From: JANMMJ01 sp964543235
GTDB lineage: Bacteria > Pseudomonadota > Alphaproteobacteria > Rhizobiales > Aestuariivirgaceae
DNA length: 24,289 nt
Direction of reading: 5' to 3'
NCBI GenBank assembly: GCA_964543235.1
Contig: CAZIXE010000053.1
Span: forward strand, 1-24,289
Below the pieces are notes generated by a model. It saw only the letters and a program-made list of their open reading frames with translations, ran no database searches and was not told the origin of the DNA. Below, piece after piece: positions 15,319 to 23,849 of this stretch (position 1 is its first letter; each line of letters begins with the position of its first letter). The translations under genes and the position numbers were made by a program.

Positions 15319-16840
15319 GCCGCACCTCGTCGATCTCATGTGCCCCTGCCATCAGCAGGCCGATCTTCTCCGCCGTCATCTCGGTGGCCGGATAGGCCTC
15401 CGACAGCTGCCCGCGCGAAATGACTGCGATCCGCCCGGCAATCTCGAAGATTTCATCGAGGTCCTGGCTGATCACCAGCACCGCCGAGCCGCCGCGCGCC
15501 AGGTCGACCAGCGCCTGCCGGATGGTCGCCGCCGCCCCCGCGTCGACGCCCCAGGTTGGCTGATTGACCACCAGTATGCCGGGCGCCCGGTCAAGCTCGC
15601 GGCCGACCACGAACTTCTGCAGATTGCCGCCCGACAGCGCCCGCGCTTCCGGATCGGGCTTGCCCTTGCGCACGTCGAACGACTTGATGACCCGTTCGCT
15701 GATCCCCGCCGCATCCTTTTTCTGGACGACACCGGACTTGACCAGCGTTGCATCCGCCGAGTGCCGGGTCAGCACCACGTTCTCCGAGAGCGAGAACCCC
15801 GGCACGGCCCCGTGCCCCAGCCGCTCCTCCGGCACGAAGGCCGCCCCCAGCCGGCGCCGTGCCGTCACGCCGTCACGCCCGCAGGGCTTGCCGTCCAGCA
15901 CCAGCATGTCGGCGCGCGCCAGAATGCGTTCACCCGACAGCGCATCGAACAATTCCGATTGCCCGTTGCCAGCCACCCCGGCGATGGCCACGACCTCGCC
16001 GCCGCGCACCTCCAGCGAGATGTTCTTGAGTGTCACCGCAAACGGTCCGTCGGCCGGCAGGGCGAGCCGGTCAAGCTTGAGCCGCACCTTGCCACCGGGC
16101 GCGCTCCTCCCGCCATGCACCACATGGATGTCGCCGCCGACCATCAGCCTGGCGAGGCTGCTCGCCGTCTCCTGCGTGGGGTCGACATTGGCCACCACCT
16201 TGCCGTGCCGCAGGATCGTGGCGTTGTGGCAGATGCGCTTCACTTCCTCGAGCCGGTGCGAAATGTAGAGGATGGCGCAGCCTTCGCGCGCCAGCCGGTT
16301 GAGCGTCAGGAACAGCTGGTCCGCCTCCTGCGGCGTCAGCACCGCTGTCGGCTCGTCCATGATCAGGAGCTTCGGTTCCTGCAGCAGGCAGCGCACGATC
16401 TCGATCCGCTGCCGCTCGCCGACCGACAGATCGGCCACCGTCGCCGATGGCACGAGCGGCAGTCCGTACTCCTTCGACACCCGCGCGATCATCTCCGACA
16501 GCGCCGCCATGTCGAAGGTCCCCGGCAGCGCCAGCGCGATGTTCTCGGCAACGGTCAGCGCCTCGAACAGCGAGAAGTGCTGGAACACCATGCCGATGCC
16601 GAGCTTCCGCGCCAGGTTGGGGCTGGTGATGACAACCGTCTCGCCCTTCCACTTGAAATGGCCCGAGGTCGGCTGCAGCGCCCCGTAGATCATCTTCACC
16701 AGCGTCGATTTGCCCGCGCCGTTCTCGCCCAGCAGCGCGTGGATTTCGCCGGGCTTCACTCTGATCGACACCTGGTCGTTGGCCTTCAGCGTCCCGAAGA
16801 CTTTGGTGATGTCGACTGCTTCGAGCAGATAGTCCGCCAC
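15302..16840 (-). CDS. ABC transporter ATP-binding protein, two nucleotide-binding domains
   Basis: A 512-residue fused ATPase. The first domain is complete: Walker A GENGAGKST at 38-46, signature LSVGERQ at 138-144, Walker B LLIMDEP at 158-164 and switch His in ISHR near 194-197. The second is degenerate: its Walker A is GVAGNGQSE at 288-296 without the lysine, and its Walker B ends NQP at 425-427 in place of DEP. The signature LSGGNLQ at 402-408 is intact. One active and one inactive site is usual in this sugar/nucleoside importer class. Translation starts at GTG 16840. It lies 16 nt after xdhC, so importer and xanthine dehydrogenase genes share a transcript. Confidence 0.94.
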   Translation of the reverse strand: MADYLLEAVDITKVFGTLKANDQVSIRVKPGEIHALLGENGAGKSTLVKMIYGALQPTSGHFKWKGETVVITSPNLARKLGIGMVFQHFSLFEALTVAENIALALPGTFDMAALSEMIARVSKEYGLPLVPSATVADLSVGERQRIEIVRCLLQEPKLLIMDEPTAVLTPQEADQLFLTLNRLAREGCAILYISHRLEEVKRICHNATILRHGKVVANVDPTQETASSLARLMVGGDIHVVHGGRSAPGGKVRLKLDRLALPADGPFAVTLKNISLEVRGGEVVAIAGVAGNGQSELFDALSGERILARADMLVLDGKPCGRDGVTARRRLGAAFVPEERLGHGAVPGFSLSENVVLTRHSADATLVKSGVVQKKDAAGISERVIKSFDVRKGKPDPEARALSGGNLQKFVVGRELDRAPGILVVNQPTWGVDAGAAATIRQALVDLARGGSAVLVISQDLDEIFEIAGRIAVISRGQLSEAYPATEMTAEKIGLLMAGAHEIDEVRHAARA

Positions 16841-16856
16841 GCGCCCGTCTTTCCCC

Positions 16857-17777
16857 TCAGCCCGCCATTGTAGCTGGCGTTTCAGCCATGTTGACCGGCT
16901 TTTGCCCGGTTCTCAACATCTCATCGCGTTCGAGCAGCTGTGCTGCCGTGGCCGCTGCGATGACTGCCGGCAGCTTGGCCCGGATTCCCGGCACCCCGAT
17001 CGGGCAGACGAGCCCCGCGACGCGCCCCGCCGGCACGCCACCCGCCCTGAGCCGCGCTGCGAACCGCGCCCGCTTGCTGGCACTGCCGATCAGGCCGACA
17101 TAGGGAAAGCGCGGATCGGCCAGCGCCGCCGCGCAGATCGCAAGGTCGAGCGCGTGGCTGTGCGTCATGACGAGAACGAAGCTGCCCTCGGGCGCGCCGG
17201 CAAGCTCCCCCGCAAAGGCCTCGGTTGCGACACAGCGCACATTTGCCGGCACCGCGGCGGGAAACGCCCCCGGCCGTGCATCGATCCAGCGTACCGCGAA
17301 GGGCAGCGGTGCCAGCGCCAGGACCAGCGCCCGGCCGACATGGCCGGCCCCGAACAGAAGGAGCGGCCGGTGACGCTCCCCGAACTGCTCGGCGAAACTT
17401 GCCGAGACAATCCGCCCCACGAGAGTGAAGTCACCGGCCTGCTCCCGCGCCGCCAACGCCTCGATGCGGGCGAGCGACGCTTGCTCGAAAACCTCCGTGA
17501 ACAGCTCGACCCGCCCCCCGCAGCACTGGCCGAGTTCGGGTCCGAGCGCATGTGTCGAGCGCGAAGAGCCGCCGCCGCGCTCGAGCATCGCCTGCGCGGC
17601 GGCGATCGCCCGCCACTCCAGTGCCCCGCCGCCGATCGTGCCGTGATAGCCCTGGCGCGTGACGATCATCCGCGCCCCTGCTTCGCGCGGCGCCGAGCCT
17701 TCGACGGCAATGACCGACACCATCGCGCAAGCCTCGCCCTCGCGCAGATACCGGGCGATGGTGGGCCATACCATCAT
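16857..17777 (-). CDS. xdhC: Xanthine dehydrogenase accessory protein XdhC
   Basis: A 306-residue protein with the XdhC pattern. An N-terminal VEGSAPREAGARM at 25-37 and GTIGGGALEW come first. GQCCGG at 83-88 holds two adjacent cysteines (85 and 86). A C-terminal Rossmann domain begins FGAGHVGRAL at 142-151. XdhC binds molybdenum cofactor, helps exchange its oxo ligand for sulphur, and inserts it into XdhB. The ATG overlaps the xdhB stop (ATGA), coupling chaperone to client. XdhC rather than CoxI/MocA is favoured because it directly follows xdhAB. Confidence 0.95.
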   Translation of the reverse strand: MMVWPTIARYLREGEACAMVSVIAVEGSAPREAGARMIVTRQGYHGTIGGGALEWRAIAAAQAMLERGGGSSRSTHALGPELGQCCGGRVELFTEVFEQASLARIEALAAREQAGDFTLVGRIVSASFAEQFGERHRPLLLFGAGHVGRALVLALAPLPFAVRWIDARPGAFPAAVPANVRCVATEAFAGELAGAPEGSFVLVMTHSHALDLAICAAALADPRFPYVGLIGSASKRARFAARLRAGGVPAGRVAGLVCPIGVPGIRAKLPAVIAAATAAQLLERDEMLRTGQKPVNMAETPATMAG

Positions 17778-20083
17778 GCGCGCATCGCTTTCACCGCGCG
17801 CATGATTGCCTCCGGTGTCGCCGGCACGTCGAGCGGCGGAATGCGTCCCGGGTTGAGGCTTGCGATCGCGTGGAAGATTGCCGACCAGACCGAGATCGGC
17901 AGCATCAGCGGCGGTTCTCCCACCGCCTTGGAACGGTAGATCGTATCGGCACGGTTGCCGCCGCTCTCATAGAGCGCCACCCGGAAGTCGGCGGGCACGT
18001 CCGATGCGCACGGGATCTTGTAGGTCGAAGGCGCATGCGTCATGAGCCGCCCCTGCCCGTCGAACACCAGTTCCTCGGTGGTGAGCCAGCCCATGCCCTG
18101 GACGAAACCGCCTTCGATCTGCCCGAGGTCGATCGCCGGATTGAGCGAGTGCCCGACGTCATGCAGGATGTCGGCGCGCAGGACCTTCATCTCGCCTGTC
18201 AGCGTGTCGACCAGCACTTCCGAACAGGACGCGCCGTAGGCGAAATAGAAGAACGGGCTGCCCCGCGCCGCCGCCCGGTCCCAATGGATCCTGGGAGTTG
18301 CGTAGAAGCCGGTCGCCGACAGCGAAATCCGCGCCTGATGCACTTTCTTCGCAAGCTCGCCGAACCCTATGGAATGATTCCCGCATTTGACTTCGCCTTG
18401 CGCAAAGACGACGTCCTTTCTGTTGACGTTCCATTCCTTGGCGATGTGGCCGGCCATGCGTTCGCGGATCGCCGCCGCCGCCTGCCGCGCCGCCATGCCG
18501 TTGAGATCCGCGCCCGATGAGGCCGCGGTTGGCGAGGTGTTAGGGACCTTGCCGGTCGTCGTCGCGGTGATCCTGACCCGCTCGGCGGAGATGCCGAACT
18601 CTTCCGCCACCACCTGGGCAATCTTGATGTAGAGCCCCTGTCCCATCTCGGTGCCGCCATGGTTGAGATGCACCGAACCGTCCGTGTACACATGAACCAG
18701 CGCGCCGGCCTGATTGAGATGGGTAAGCGTGAAGGAAATGCCGAACTTGACCGGGGTGAGGGCAATGCCCTTCTTGAGGTAGGCGCTCGTTGCATTGAAC
18801 GCGCTGATCTGCTGCCGCCGCGCGCGATAGTCCGACGAGTGCTCGAGGGCCGCAATGACCTCCGGCGCAATATTGTCCGCCACCTTCTGTCCGTAAGGGG
18901 TTTGGTCGCGGCCGGGTCCGTAGAGATTGGCCAGCCTCACATCGAGGGGATCGAGGCCCAGCGTCACGGCAATGGCATCCATCATGCGCTCGGCAAAAAC
19001 CATGCCTTGCGGCCCGCCGAAACCGCGGAACGCCGTGTTCGATACCGTATGCGTCCTGAGCCGCCGCGAATGGATGCGGACCTGCGGATAGTAATAGGCG
19101 TTGTCGGCGTGGAACATCGTCCGATCGTTGACACCGAGCGACAGGTCGGCCGAGCAGCCGCAGCGCGACAGGAATGTCACATCCGTGGCGCCGACCCGTC
19201 CGCTCGCGTCGAAGCCCACCGCATAATCGACCCGCATGTCGTGGCGCTTGCCGGTCATGATCATGTCATCGTCGCGGTCGAGCCGGCACTTGGCCGGCCG
19301 CCCGGTGACATGCGCGGCAAGCGCTGCCAGCGCCGCCCATTGCGCCGCCTGGCTCTCCTTGCCGCCGAAGCCGCCGCCCATGCGCCGGCATTCGCACGTC
19401 ACCATCGCATCCGGCACCTTGAGCATCTTGGCGACGCAGTGCTGCACTTCGCTTGGATGCTGCGTCGAGGATAGCACCAGCATGCCGCCGCGTTCCTCCG
19501 GGATGGCCAGTGCCACCTGTCCCTCGAGGTAGAAATGTTCTTGTCCGCCGACATGGAAGCTTTCGGCAACCCGGTGCGCCGCCGCCGCAATCCCTGCCGC
19601 CGCATCGCCGCGCACGAAACTGTAGGGCGGCAGCACATCCGCCGTCCCCATCGCCAGCGCATCTTCGACGCTGACCGCCGGAGTCTCCGCCGCAACCGAA
19701 ATCCGGCCCAGCCGCGCCGCCTGCCGCGCCTGCTCGCGGCTCTCGGCCACCACGGCGAACACCACCTGCCCGTGGAACACGATCTCGCCGTCCGCCAGGA
19801 TCGGATCGTCGCCCATTGCCGGACTGCAGTCATTGACGCCGGGAATGTCCCTGGCAGTCAGCACCGCCACCACGCCGGGCGCGGTCCGCACCGCATCGAG
19901 GTCGATACCCACGATCCGCCCGCGGGCATGTGCCTGCACGAATCCCGGCGCCACATGCAGCGTGCCGTCCGGCTCCCGCACGTCATCGATATAGAGAGCC
20001 GAACCCTGCACATGCAGCGCCGCACTGTCATGCGGCAGGGGCCGGCCCACGCTGTCGCTGCTGATCGGGCGTAACTGGTTCAT
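17774..20083 (-). CDS. xdhB: Xanthine dehydrogenase large subunit, molybdopterin-binding
   Basis: A 769-residue subunit. Molybdopterin-contact motifs are seen in order: GGGFGGKE at 236-243, AFRGFGGPQG at 351-360, TEMGQGLYIKIAQ at 478-490, GGFVQGMGW at 658-666, and KAVGEPPLML at 719-728 with the catalytic Glu723. It oxidises hypoxanthine to xanthine and xanthine to urate. The ATG 20083 lies one base after the xdhA stop; the open frame to 20377 lies wholly inside xdhA and is rejected. Length matches the bacterial split enzyme. With XdhA it forms the cytoplasmic heterotetramer. Confidence 0.96.
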   Translation of the reverse strand: MNQLRPISSDSVGRPLPHDSAALHVQGSALYIDDVREPDGTLHVAPGFVQAHARGRIVGIDLDAVRTAPGVVAVLTARDIPGVNDCSPAMGDDPILADGEIVFHGQVVFAVVAESREQARQAARLGRISVAAETPAVSVEDALAMGTADVLPPYSFVRGDAAAGIAAAAHRVAESFHVGGQEHFYLEGQVALAIPEERGGMLVLSSTQHPSEVQHCVAKMLKVPDAMVTCECRRMGGGFGGKESQAAQWAALAALAAHVTGRPAKCRLDRDDDMIMTGKRHDMRVDYAVGFDASGRVGATDVTFLSRCGCSADLSLGVNDRTMFHADNAYYYPQVRIHSRRLRTHTVSNTAFRGFGGPQGMVFAERMMDAIAVTLGLDPLDVRLANLYGPGRDQTPYGQKVADNIAPEVIAALEHSSDYRARRQQISAFNATSAYLKKGIALTPVKFGISFTLTHLNQAGALVHVYTDGSVHLNHGGTEMGQGLYIKIAQVVAEEFGISAERVRITATTTGKVPNTSPTAASSGADLNGMAARQAAAAIRERMAGHIAKEWNVNRKDVVFAQGEVKCGNHSIGFGELAKKVHQARISLSATGFYATPRIHWDRAAARGSPFFYFAYGASCSEVLVDTLTGEMKVLRADILHDVGHSLNPAIDLGQIEGGFVQGMGWLTTEELVFDGQGRLMTHAPSTYKIPCASDVPADFRVALYESGGNRADTIYRSKAVGEPPLMLPISVWSAIFHAIASLNPGRIPPLDVPATPEAIMRAVKAMRA

Positions 20084-20084
20084 C

Positions 20085-21551
20085 TCACGCCGCCCGTTCC
20101 CGCCAACCCACGACCCGCGTGGTATGCGACGGCGCGCGGCCGACTTCGATGAGCGCCTTGCGCAGCAAGGCCTGTGCTGTTTCCATGCGGTAGCCGGCGG
20201 ATGCGCGCATATCGCTGATCGGCTGGAAGTCCGCGGCCAGGGCGGCAAGCGCCGGCTGCCAGGTCGTTGCGTCATGGAGGGACGCTCCCGCGAGCGCTGC
20301 CTCGGCGCCGGCTGCCCGCTTCGGAATTGCTGCCATGCCGCCAAAGGCGACGCGGGCATCGCCGATCCGGCCGCCACTCACATTGAACTTGAATGCCCCC
20401 ATCACCGCCGAAATGTCCTGGTCGAAGCGCTTGGAGATCTTGTAGCAGCGGAAATGCTCGCCCTCCCGGAGTTTGGGGATATCGACACCGATGACCACTT
20501 CACCGGGCTGCCGGTCCTGCCGGCCGTAGCCGAGGAAGAACGCCTCGAGCGGCAGGTTGCGCTGGTGCCCGCCGCGCTGCAGGTGCAGCAACGCGCCGAG
20601 CGCGATCAGCGCCGGCGGCATGTCGCCGATCGGCGAGCCGTTGGCGATATTGCCGCCGACCGTGCCGGAAGCGCGCACCTGGGTCGAGCCGATACGCCGC
20701 ACCAGCTCGCCGAGATCGGGATCGATGCCGGCAAGGTGCGGCCACGCCTCGGCATAGGTTACGGCGGCGCCGAGCGACAGCATGTCGGCGGAATCCTGGA
20801 TCGTGCCGAGCCCCGCCCGCCCGGCATGGATGATCTGCGGCAGCGCCCGCATCTGCTTGGTGATCCACAGGCCCACATCCGTCGCACCCGACACCAGTAC
20901 GGCTTCGGGATGCAGCAGGGCGAGATCGCATAGCGCCCGCACTGACGCCGGCGCGGCAAAGAAGGCCGAAGCGTCGCCGGCATAGACGTCCTGGCCGTCG
21001 TCCAGCGACGCCAGCAGCCCTGCCGTTTCCTGCGCCCGATCCGCCCACAGGTCGAGCGGCCGCCCCCGGCAGGTCGCGACTGCCGCCTCGATGATCGGCC
21101 GGTAGCCGGTGCAGCGGCAGAGGTTGCCGGCAATATGGTCGCAGATCTCATCCCGGCCGGGCGTCCCGCCCCGCTGGTAGAGTGTCCACAGCGCCATCAC
21201 GAAGCCCGGCGTGCAGAAGCCGCATTGCGAACCATGGTGATCGACCAGCGCCTGCTGTACCGGATGCAGGAGGCCGTCGAAGGCCAGGTCCTCGACAGTG
21301 ACTAGTTCGGTTCCGTCGATCTGTCCGAGGAGAAGGATACAGGCATTGACCGGCTCGTAGACGAGCCTGCCGTGCCTCAGCCGGCCGAGCGCCACCGTGC
21401 AGGCGCCGCAGTCGCCTTCATTGCAGCCTTCCTTGGTGCCGCGCGACTTTTCGTCGAGCCGCAGATAGTCGAGCAGTGTGCGCGCCGGCGCAAAATCCGC
21501 AACTTCCACCACTTTGCCGCGCCGCAGGAACCGGATGGTGGAACGCGCCAT
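20085..21551 (-). CDS. xdhA: Xanthine dehydrogenase small subunit, 2Fe-2S and FAD
   Basis: A 488-residue subunit. The plant-type cluster cysteines are Cys43, Cys48, Cys51 and Cys71; the second cluster uses Cys110, Cys113, Cys145 and Cys147 (CGFC and CRC). The FAD domain occupies about 190-380, with LVSGATDVG and GTVGGNIANGSPIGD. A C-terminal CO-dehydrogenase-flavoprotein-like domain follows. It carries electrons from the molybdenum site of XdhB to NAD+. It begins 4 nt after the HIU hydrolase gene and is one base from xdhB. All eight cluster cysteines are present, so the enzyme looks functional. Confidence 0.96.
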   Translation of the reverse strand: MARSTIRFLRRGKVVEVADFAPARTLLDYLRLDEKSRGTKEGCNEGDCGACTVALGRLRHGRLVYEPVNACILLLGQIDGTELVTVEDLAFDGLLHPVQQALVDHHGSQCGFCTPGFVMALWTLYQRGGTPGRDEICDHIAGNLCRCTGYRPIIEAAVATCRGRPLDLWADRAQETAGLLASLDDGQDVYAGDASAFFAAPASVRALCDLALLHPEAVLVSGATDVGLWITKQMRALPQIIHAGRAGLGTIQDSADMLSLGAAVTYAEAWPHLAGIDPDLGELVRRIGSTQVRASGTVGGNIANGSPIGDMPPALIALGALLHLQRGGHQRNLPLEAFFLGYGRQDRQPGEVVIGVDIPKLREGEHFRCYKISKRFDQDISAVMGAFKFNVSGGRIGDARVAFGGMAAIPKRAAGAEAALAGASLHDATTWQPALAALAADFQPISDMRASAGYRMETAQALLRKALIEVGRAPSHTTRVVGWRERAA

Positions 21552-21555
21552 CGCC

Positions 21556-21897
21556 TCAGCTTCCCCGATAGGTCGAGTAGCCGAAGGGTGACAAGAGGAG
21601 CGGCACGTGGAAATGCTGCGCCGGATCGGCTACGCCGAAGCGAATCGGGATCACGTCAAGGAACAGCGGCTCCTTCAGCTGGTGCCCCTGGGCGCGAAGA
21701 TAGTCGCCGGCATGGAATTGCAGCTCATAGATGCCGTCACCGAAAGCCTTGCCTTCGAGCAGCGGTTCGGCGGTCCGCCCGTCGCTGTTGGTCACCACAG
21801 TTTTGAGAATGGCGTTGCTGACATAGAGATCGATCCTCAGTCCCGCCGCCGGCTTGCCCTGCGCGGTATCCAGAACATGCGTGGTCAGTCGTCCCAT
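21556..21897 (-). CDS. hiuH: 5-hydroxyisourate hydrolase
   Basis: A 113-residue transthyretin-related protein. LTTHVLDTA at 4-12 holds the first active-site His7. SDGRT has Arg41, QHFHVPLL has His97, and the protein ends in YRGS (110-113), the tetrapeptide that separates true HIU hydrolases from transthyretins. It opens the ring of 5-hydroxyisourate, the PuuD product, to OHCU, which UraD then decarboxylates. There is no signal peptide. ATG 21897 follows AGAGG. It is the first enzyme gene after the LysR regulator and probably the start of the xdh-transporter-puuD transcript. Confidence 0.96.
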   Translation of the reverse strand: MGRLTTHVLDTAQGKPAAGLRIDLYVSNAILKTVVTNSDGRTAEPLLEGKAFGDGIYELQFHAGDYLRAQGHQLKEPLFLDVIPIRFGVADPAQHFHVPLLLSPFGYSTYRGS

Positions 21898-21929
21898 GAT
21901 GCGCCTCTCAGGAGGGAGGTTAACAAATA

Positions 21930-21950
21930 GCTGCTGTGCGCAAAAGCAGC
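21930..21950. promoter_or_regulatory. Inverted repeat in the leader of the hiuH-xdh operon
   Basis: GCTGCT (21930-21935) and AGCAGC (21945-21950) form a perfect 6-bp inverted repeat with a 9-bp spacer. It lies in the 89-bp gap between the LysR gene and hiuH. It could be an operator for the operon or the end of the LysR message. No clear -35/-10 pair was found with confidence. Confidence 0.4.
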
Positions 21951-21986
21951 ATGTGTCTCACAGTCCGTTGCCTCTTTGCGAACATG

Positions 21987-22904
21987 CTATGCGTATTTTA
22001 TCCCCGCAATGTGCCGCCGGGCTTCCCCGCAGAACACCGCCGCGGCCGAATTCTCCGTGAGCGTCGGCCGGCGGACGATCACCAGCCGGTCGGCCGGCAG
22101 GGTCCGGTCGCTGAGCGGAATGAAGACGAGCCGCTTTGCCTTGAGATCGTCCTCGATTCCGATCCGCGTCTGGAACGCGATGCAGCGCCCCTCCCGCGCC
22201 AGGAGTGCCATCAGCCGCAGCGAGTTGCATTCGACGAGATAATGCGGCCCGGCCCGCCGCCGCCCGAGCCCCCGGTCAAGAATGGCCCTGAGGCTGAGCC
22301 CGTGTGCCGGCCAGGCCAGCGCATGCTCGAGGCAATCAGCCAGCGTCAGGCTGTGCCGCCGCGCCAGGGGATGCGCCGGCGTCATGATCGCCCCCACTTC
22401 CAGCGTCCGTTCATACTCGACGGCAATGCCTTCGTAGGATGTGGGATTGAAGGTGAAGCCGGCATCGGCATGGGTGTCGCGCACCATGGCCGTGACCGCA
22501 TCGGACCCCGCGACGGTGATCGACAGCTGCAGGCCCGGATAGGCGCGGCTGAAGTTACTCACGATATCGGGGAGGATTTTCTGGGTGACGCTTTCGACGG
22601 TTGCCACCCTGACCCGCCCGCGCTTGAGGCCCTTCAGCGCCGCGATCTCGGCCAGCGTCGACTCGTGCTGGCGTTCCGAGGCCCTGAGGCCCTTCAGCAG
22701 GATGTCGCCCGCTGCCGACAGCCTGAGGCTTCGCCCCTGGCGCTCGAACAGTTCGGTGCCGAGCATCTGTTCGAGCAGGATGAGTTGCCGGCTGATCGCC
22801 GAGGCCGCCACATTGAGATGCCGGGCCGCCCCGCGCACCGAGCCCGCCTCCGCCACGGCGGCGAAATAGCGGTAGGCAAGCGATAGGGCTGAATCGGCCG
22901 GCAT
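21987..22904 (-). CDS. LysR-family transcriptional regulator
   Basis: This 305-residue protein has the LysR winged helix-turn-helix at the N-terminus (GSVRGAARHLNVAASAISRQ at 21-40, then LLEQMLGTELFER). A linker helix and a two-lobe effector-binding domain fill about 90-300. It is encoded on the same strand just upstream of hiuH, not divergently as is common for LysR proteins. It is the obvious candidate regulator of the purine operon, possibly responding to urate, xanthine or allantoin; the effector is inference. ATG 22904 is the only sensible start. Confidence 0.92.
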   Translation of the reverse strand: MPADSALSLAYRYFAAVAEAGSVRGAARHLNVAASAISRQLILLEQMLGTELFERQGRSLRLSAAGDILLKGLRASERQHESTLAEIAALKGLKRGRVRVATVESVTQKILPDIVSNFSRAYPGLQLSITVAGSDAVTAMVRDTHADAGFTFNPTSYEGIAVEYERTLEVGAIMTPAHPLARRHSLTLADCLEHALAWPAHGLSLRAILDRGLGRRRAGPHYLVECNSLRLMALLAREGRCIAFQTRIGIEDDLKAKRLVFIPLSDRTLPADRLVIVRRPTLTENSAAAVFCGEARRHIAGIKYA

Positions 22905-22997
22905 GGGCCGAGAATAGCGGCGAAACGTCCCTCAACAAGGGCGGCTTCTCCTGCGACCGCACCCCGCGCCAGGATATCCAGCGCGGTGCTGGGGAGA

Positions 22998-23768
22998 TTA
23001 CCCCACCACCGTCTTCGCCCCGGCCGCGCGCAGGGCCCCGGCAAAATTCCCGGACGGTTCCGCGTCCGTCACCAGTGTCACCTGCGGCCCCCACGGGCCG
23101 TAGACGGTGAGCGACGGCTTGTCGAACTTCGCATGGTCCGCAAGGATGAAGGCCTCCGACGCCCGCCGCATCATCGCGCCGTAGATCATGCCGGCCGGCA
23201 GGGCCGCGTCATTGGGGCCCTCGGTGGTCAGTCCGCTCGCGCCCAGGAACGCCTTGTGGGCATGGAAGTGCTGCAGCGCATCGATCGTGTCGGCGCCGTG
23301 GATCAGCCCTTCGCGCCCGTCATACTGGCCGGGCAGGACCAGCACCTTGTGCGTCACGTTGCTGGCGATGGCCTGGGCGACCGAGAATGCATGGGTGATG
23401 ACCGTCAGGTGGTCGCAGACCGCCGCCAGCCGCCGTGCGAAATGCAGCGTCGTCGCGCCGCCGCCGATCATCAGGATGTCGTTCGCCGCCACCAGCGCTG
23501 CCGCCGCAGCGGCAATCCGCTCGCGCTCGGCCACCATCAGCTTCTCGCGCTCCGCCAGTCCCGGTTCGAAGGCAATCGGCCGCAGCGCCCCGCCATAGGT
23601 GCGGTTCACCAGCCCCTTTGTGTCGAGTTCCGTGAGATCGCGCCGGATCGTCTCGGCGGACACCTTGAACAGCGCCGCCAGCTCATGGACGCGCATGGCT
23701 GGCGTCGCCTTGAGCTGCGCCACGATGCGGGCCTGCCGGGCGCCCTTGTTGCGAAGCGAAACATCCAT
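22998..23768 (-). CDS. DeoR-family transcriptional repressor
   Basis: A 256-residue regulator. An N-terminal DeoR helix-turn-helix is visible (MRVHELAALFKVSAETIRRD at 25-44, then LDTKGLVNRTYGGA). A C-terminal sugar-phosphate-sensing domain follows, with MIGGGATTLHFARRL at 100-114 and a late ADHAKFD. DeoR regulators usually bind a phosphorylated sugar or related metabolite. The start ATG 23768 is preferred; in-frame starts at 23786 and 23804 exist, and none has a strong ribosome-binding site. It is divergent from the aminotransferase gene, with an operator-like palindrome between them, so control of that gene is likely. It is separated from the LysR gene by 93 nt. Confidence 0.92.
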   Translation of the reverse strand: MDVSLRNKGARQARIVAQLKATPAMRVHELAALFKVSAETIRRDLTELDTKGLVNRTYGGALRPIAFEPGLAEREKLMVAERERIAAAAAALVAANDILMIGGGATTLHFARRLAAVCDHLTVITHAFSVAQAIASNVTHKVLVLPGQYDGREGLIHGADTIDALQHFHAHKAFLGASGLTTEGPNDAALPAGMIYGAMMRRASEAFILADHAKFDKPSLTVYGPWGPQVTLVTDAEPSGNFAGALRAAGAKTVVG

Positions 23769-23797
23769 ACACGTAAACCTACACATTAAATGCCCGA

Positions 23798-23826
23798 TTG
23801 ACAACAGATATATGTTGTGATTTAGT
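23798..23826 (+). promoter_or_regulatory. Promoter with embedded operator palindrome, aminotransferase gene
   Basis: TTGACA (23798-23803) and TTTAGT (23821-23826), 17 bp apart, form a promoter. Between and overlapping them is ACAACA-6 bp-TGTTGT (23801-23818), a perfect inverted repeat. A protein bound here would block RNA polymerase. The divergent DeoR repressor is the natural candidate. Inferred from sequence and arrangement. Confidence 0.6.
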
Positions 23827-23849
23827 CATAAAGAGACTGGAGTCCCACA

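Noticed and set aside
15302..16840. Damaged second ATPase domain taken as gene decay
   Set aside because: Loss of the second Walker A lysine and Walker B Asp-Glu is common in this importer class, and the frame is intact.
15182..16873. 563-residue open frame on the plus strand
   Set aside because: It is antisense to the ABC ATPase and permease, rich in Arg, His, Gln and Pro, with no recognisable domain.
20084..20377. N-terminal extension of XdhB
   Set aside because: The extra 98 residues lie inside xdhA in another frame and are Arg/Pro-rich. The homologous start is MNQLRP at 20083.
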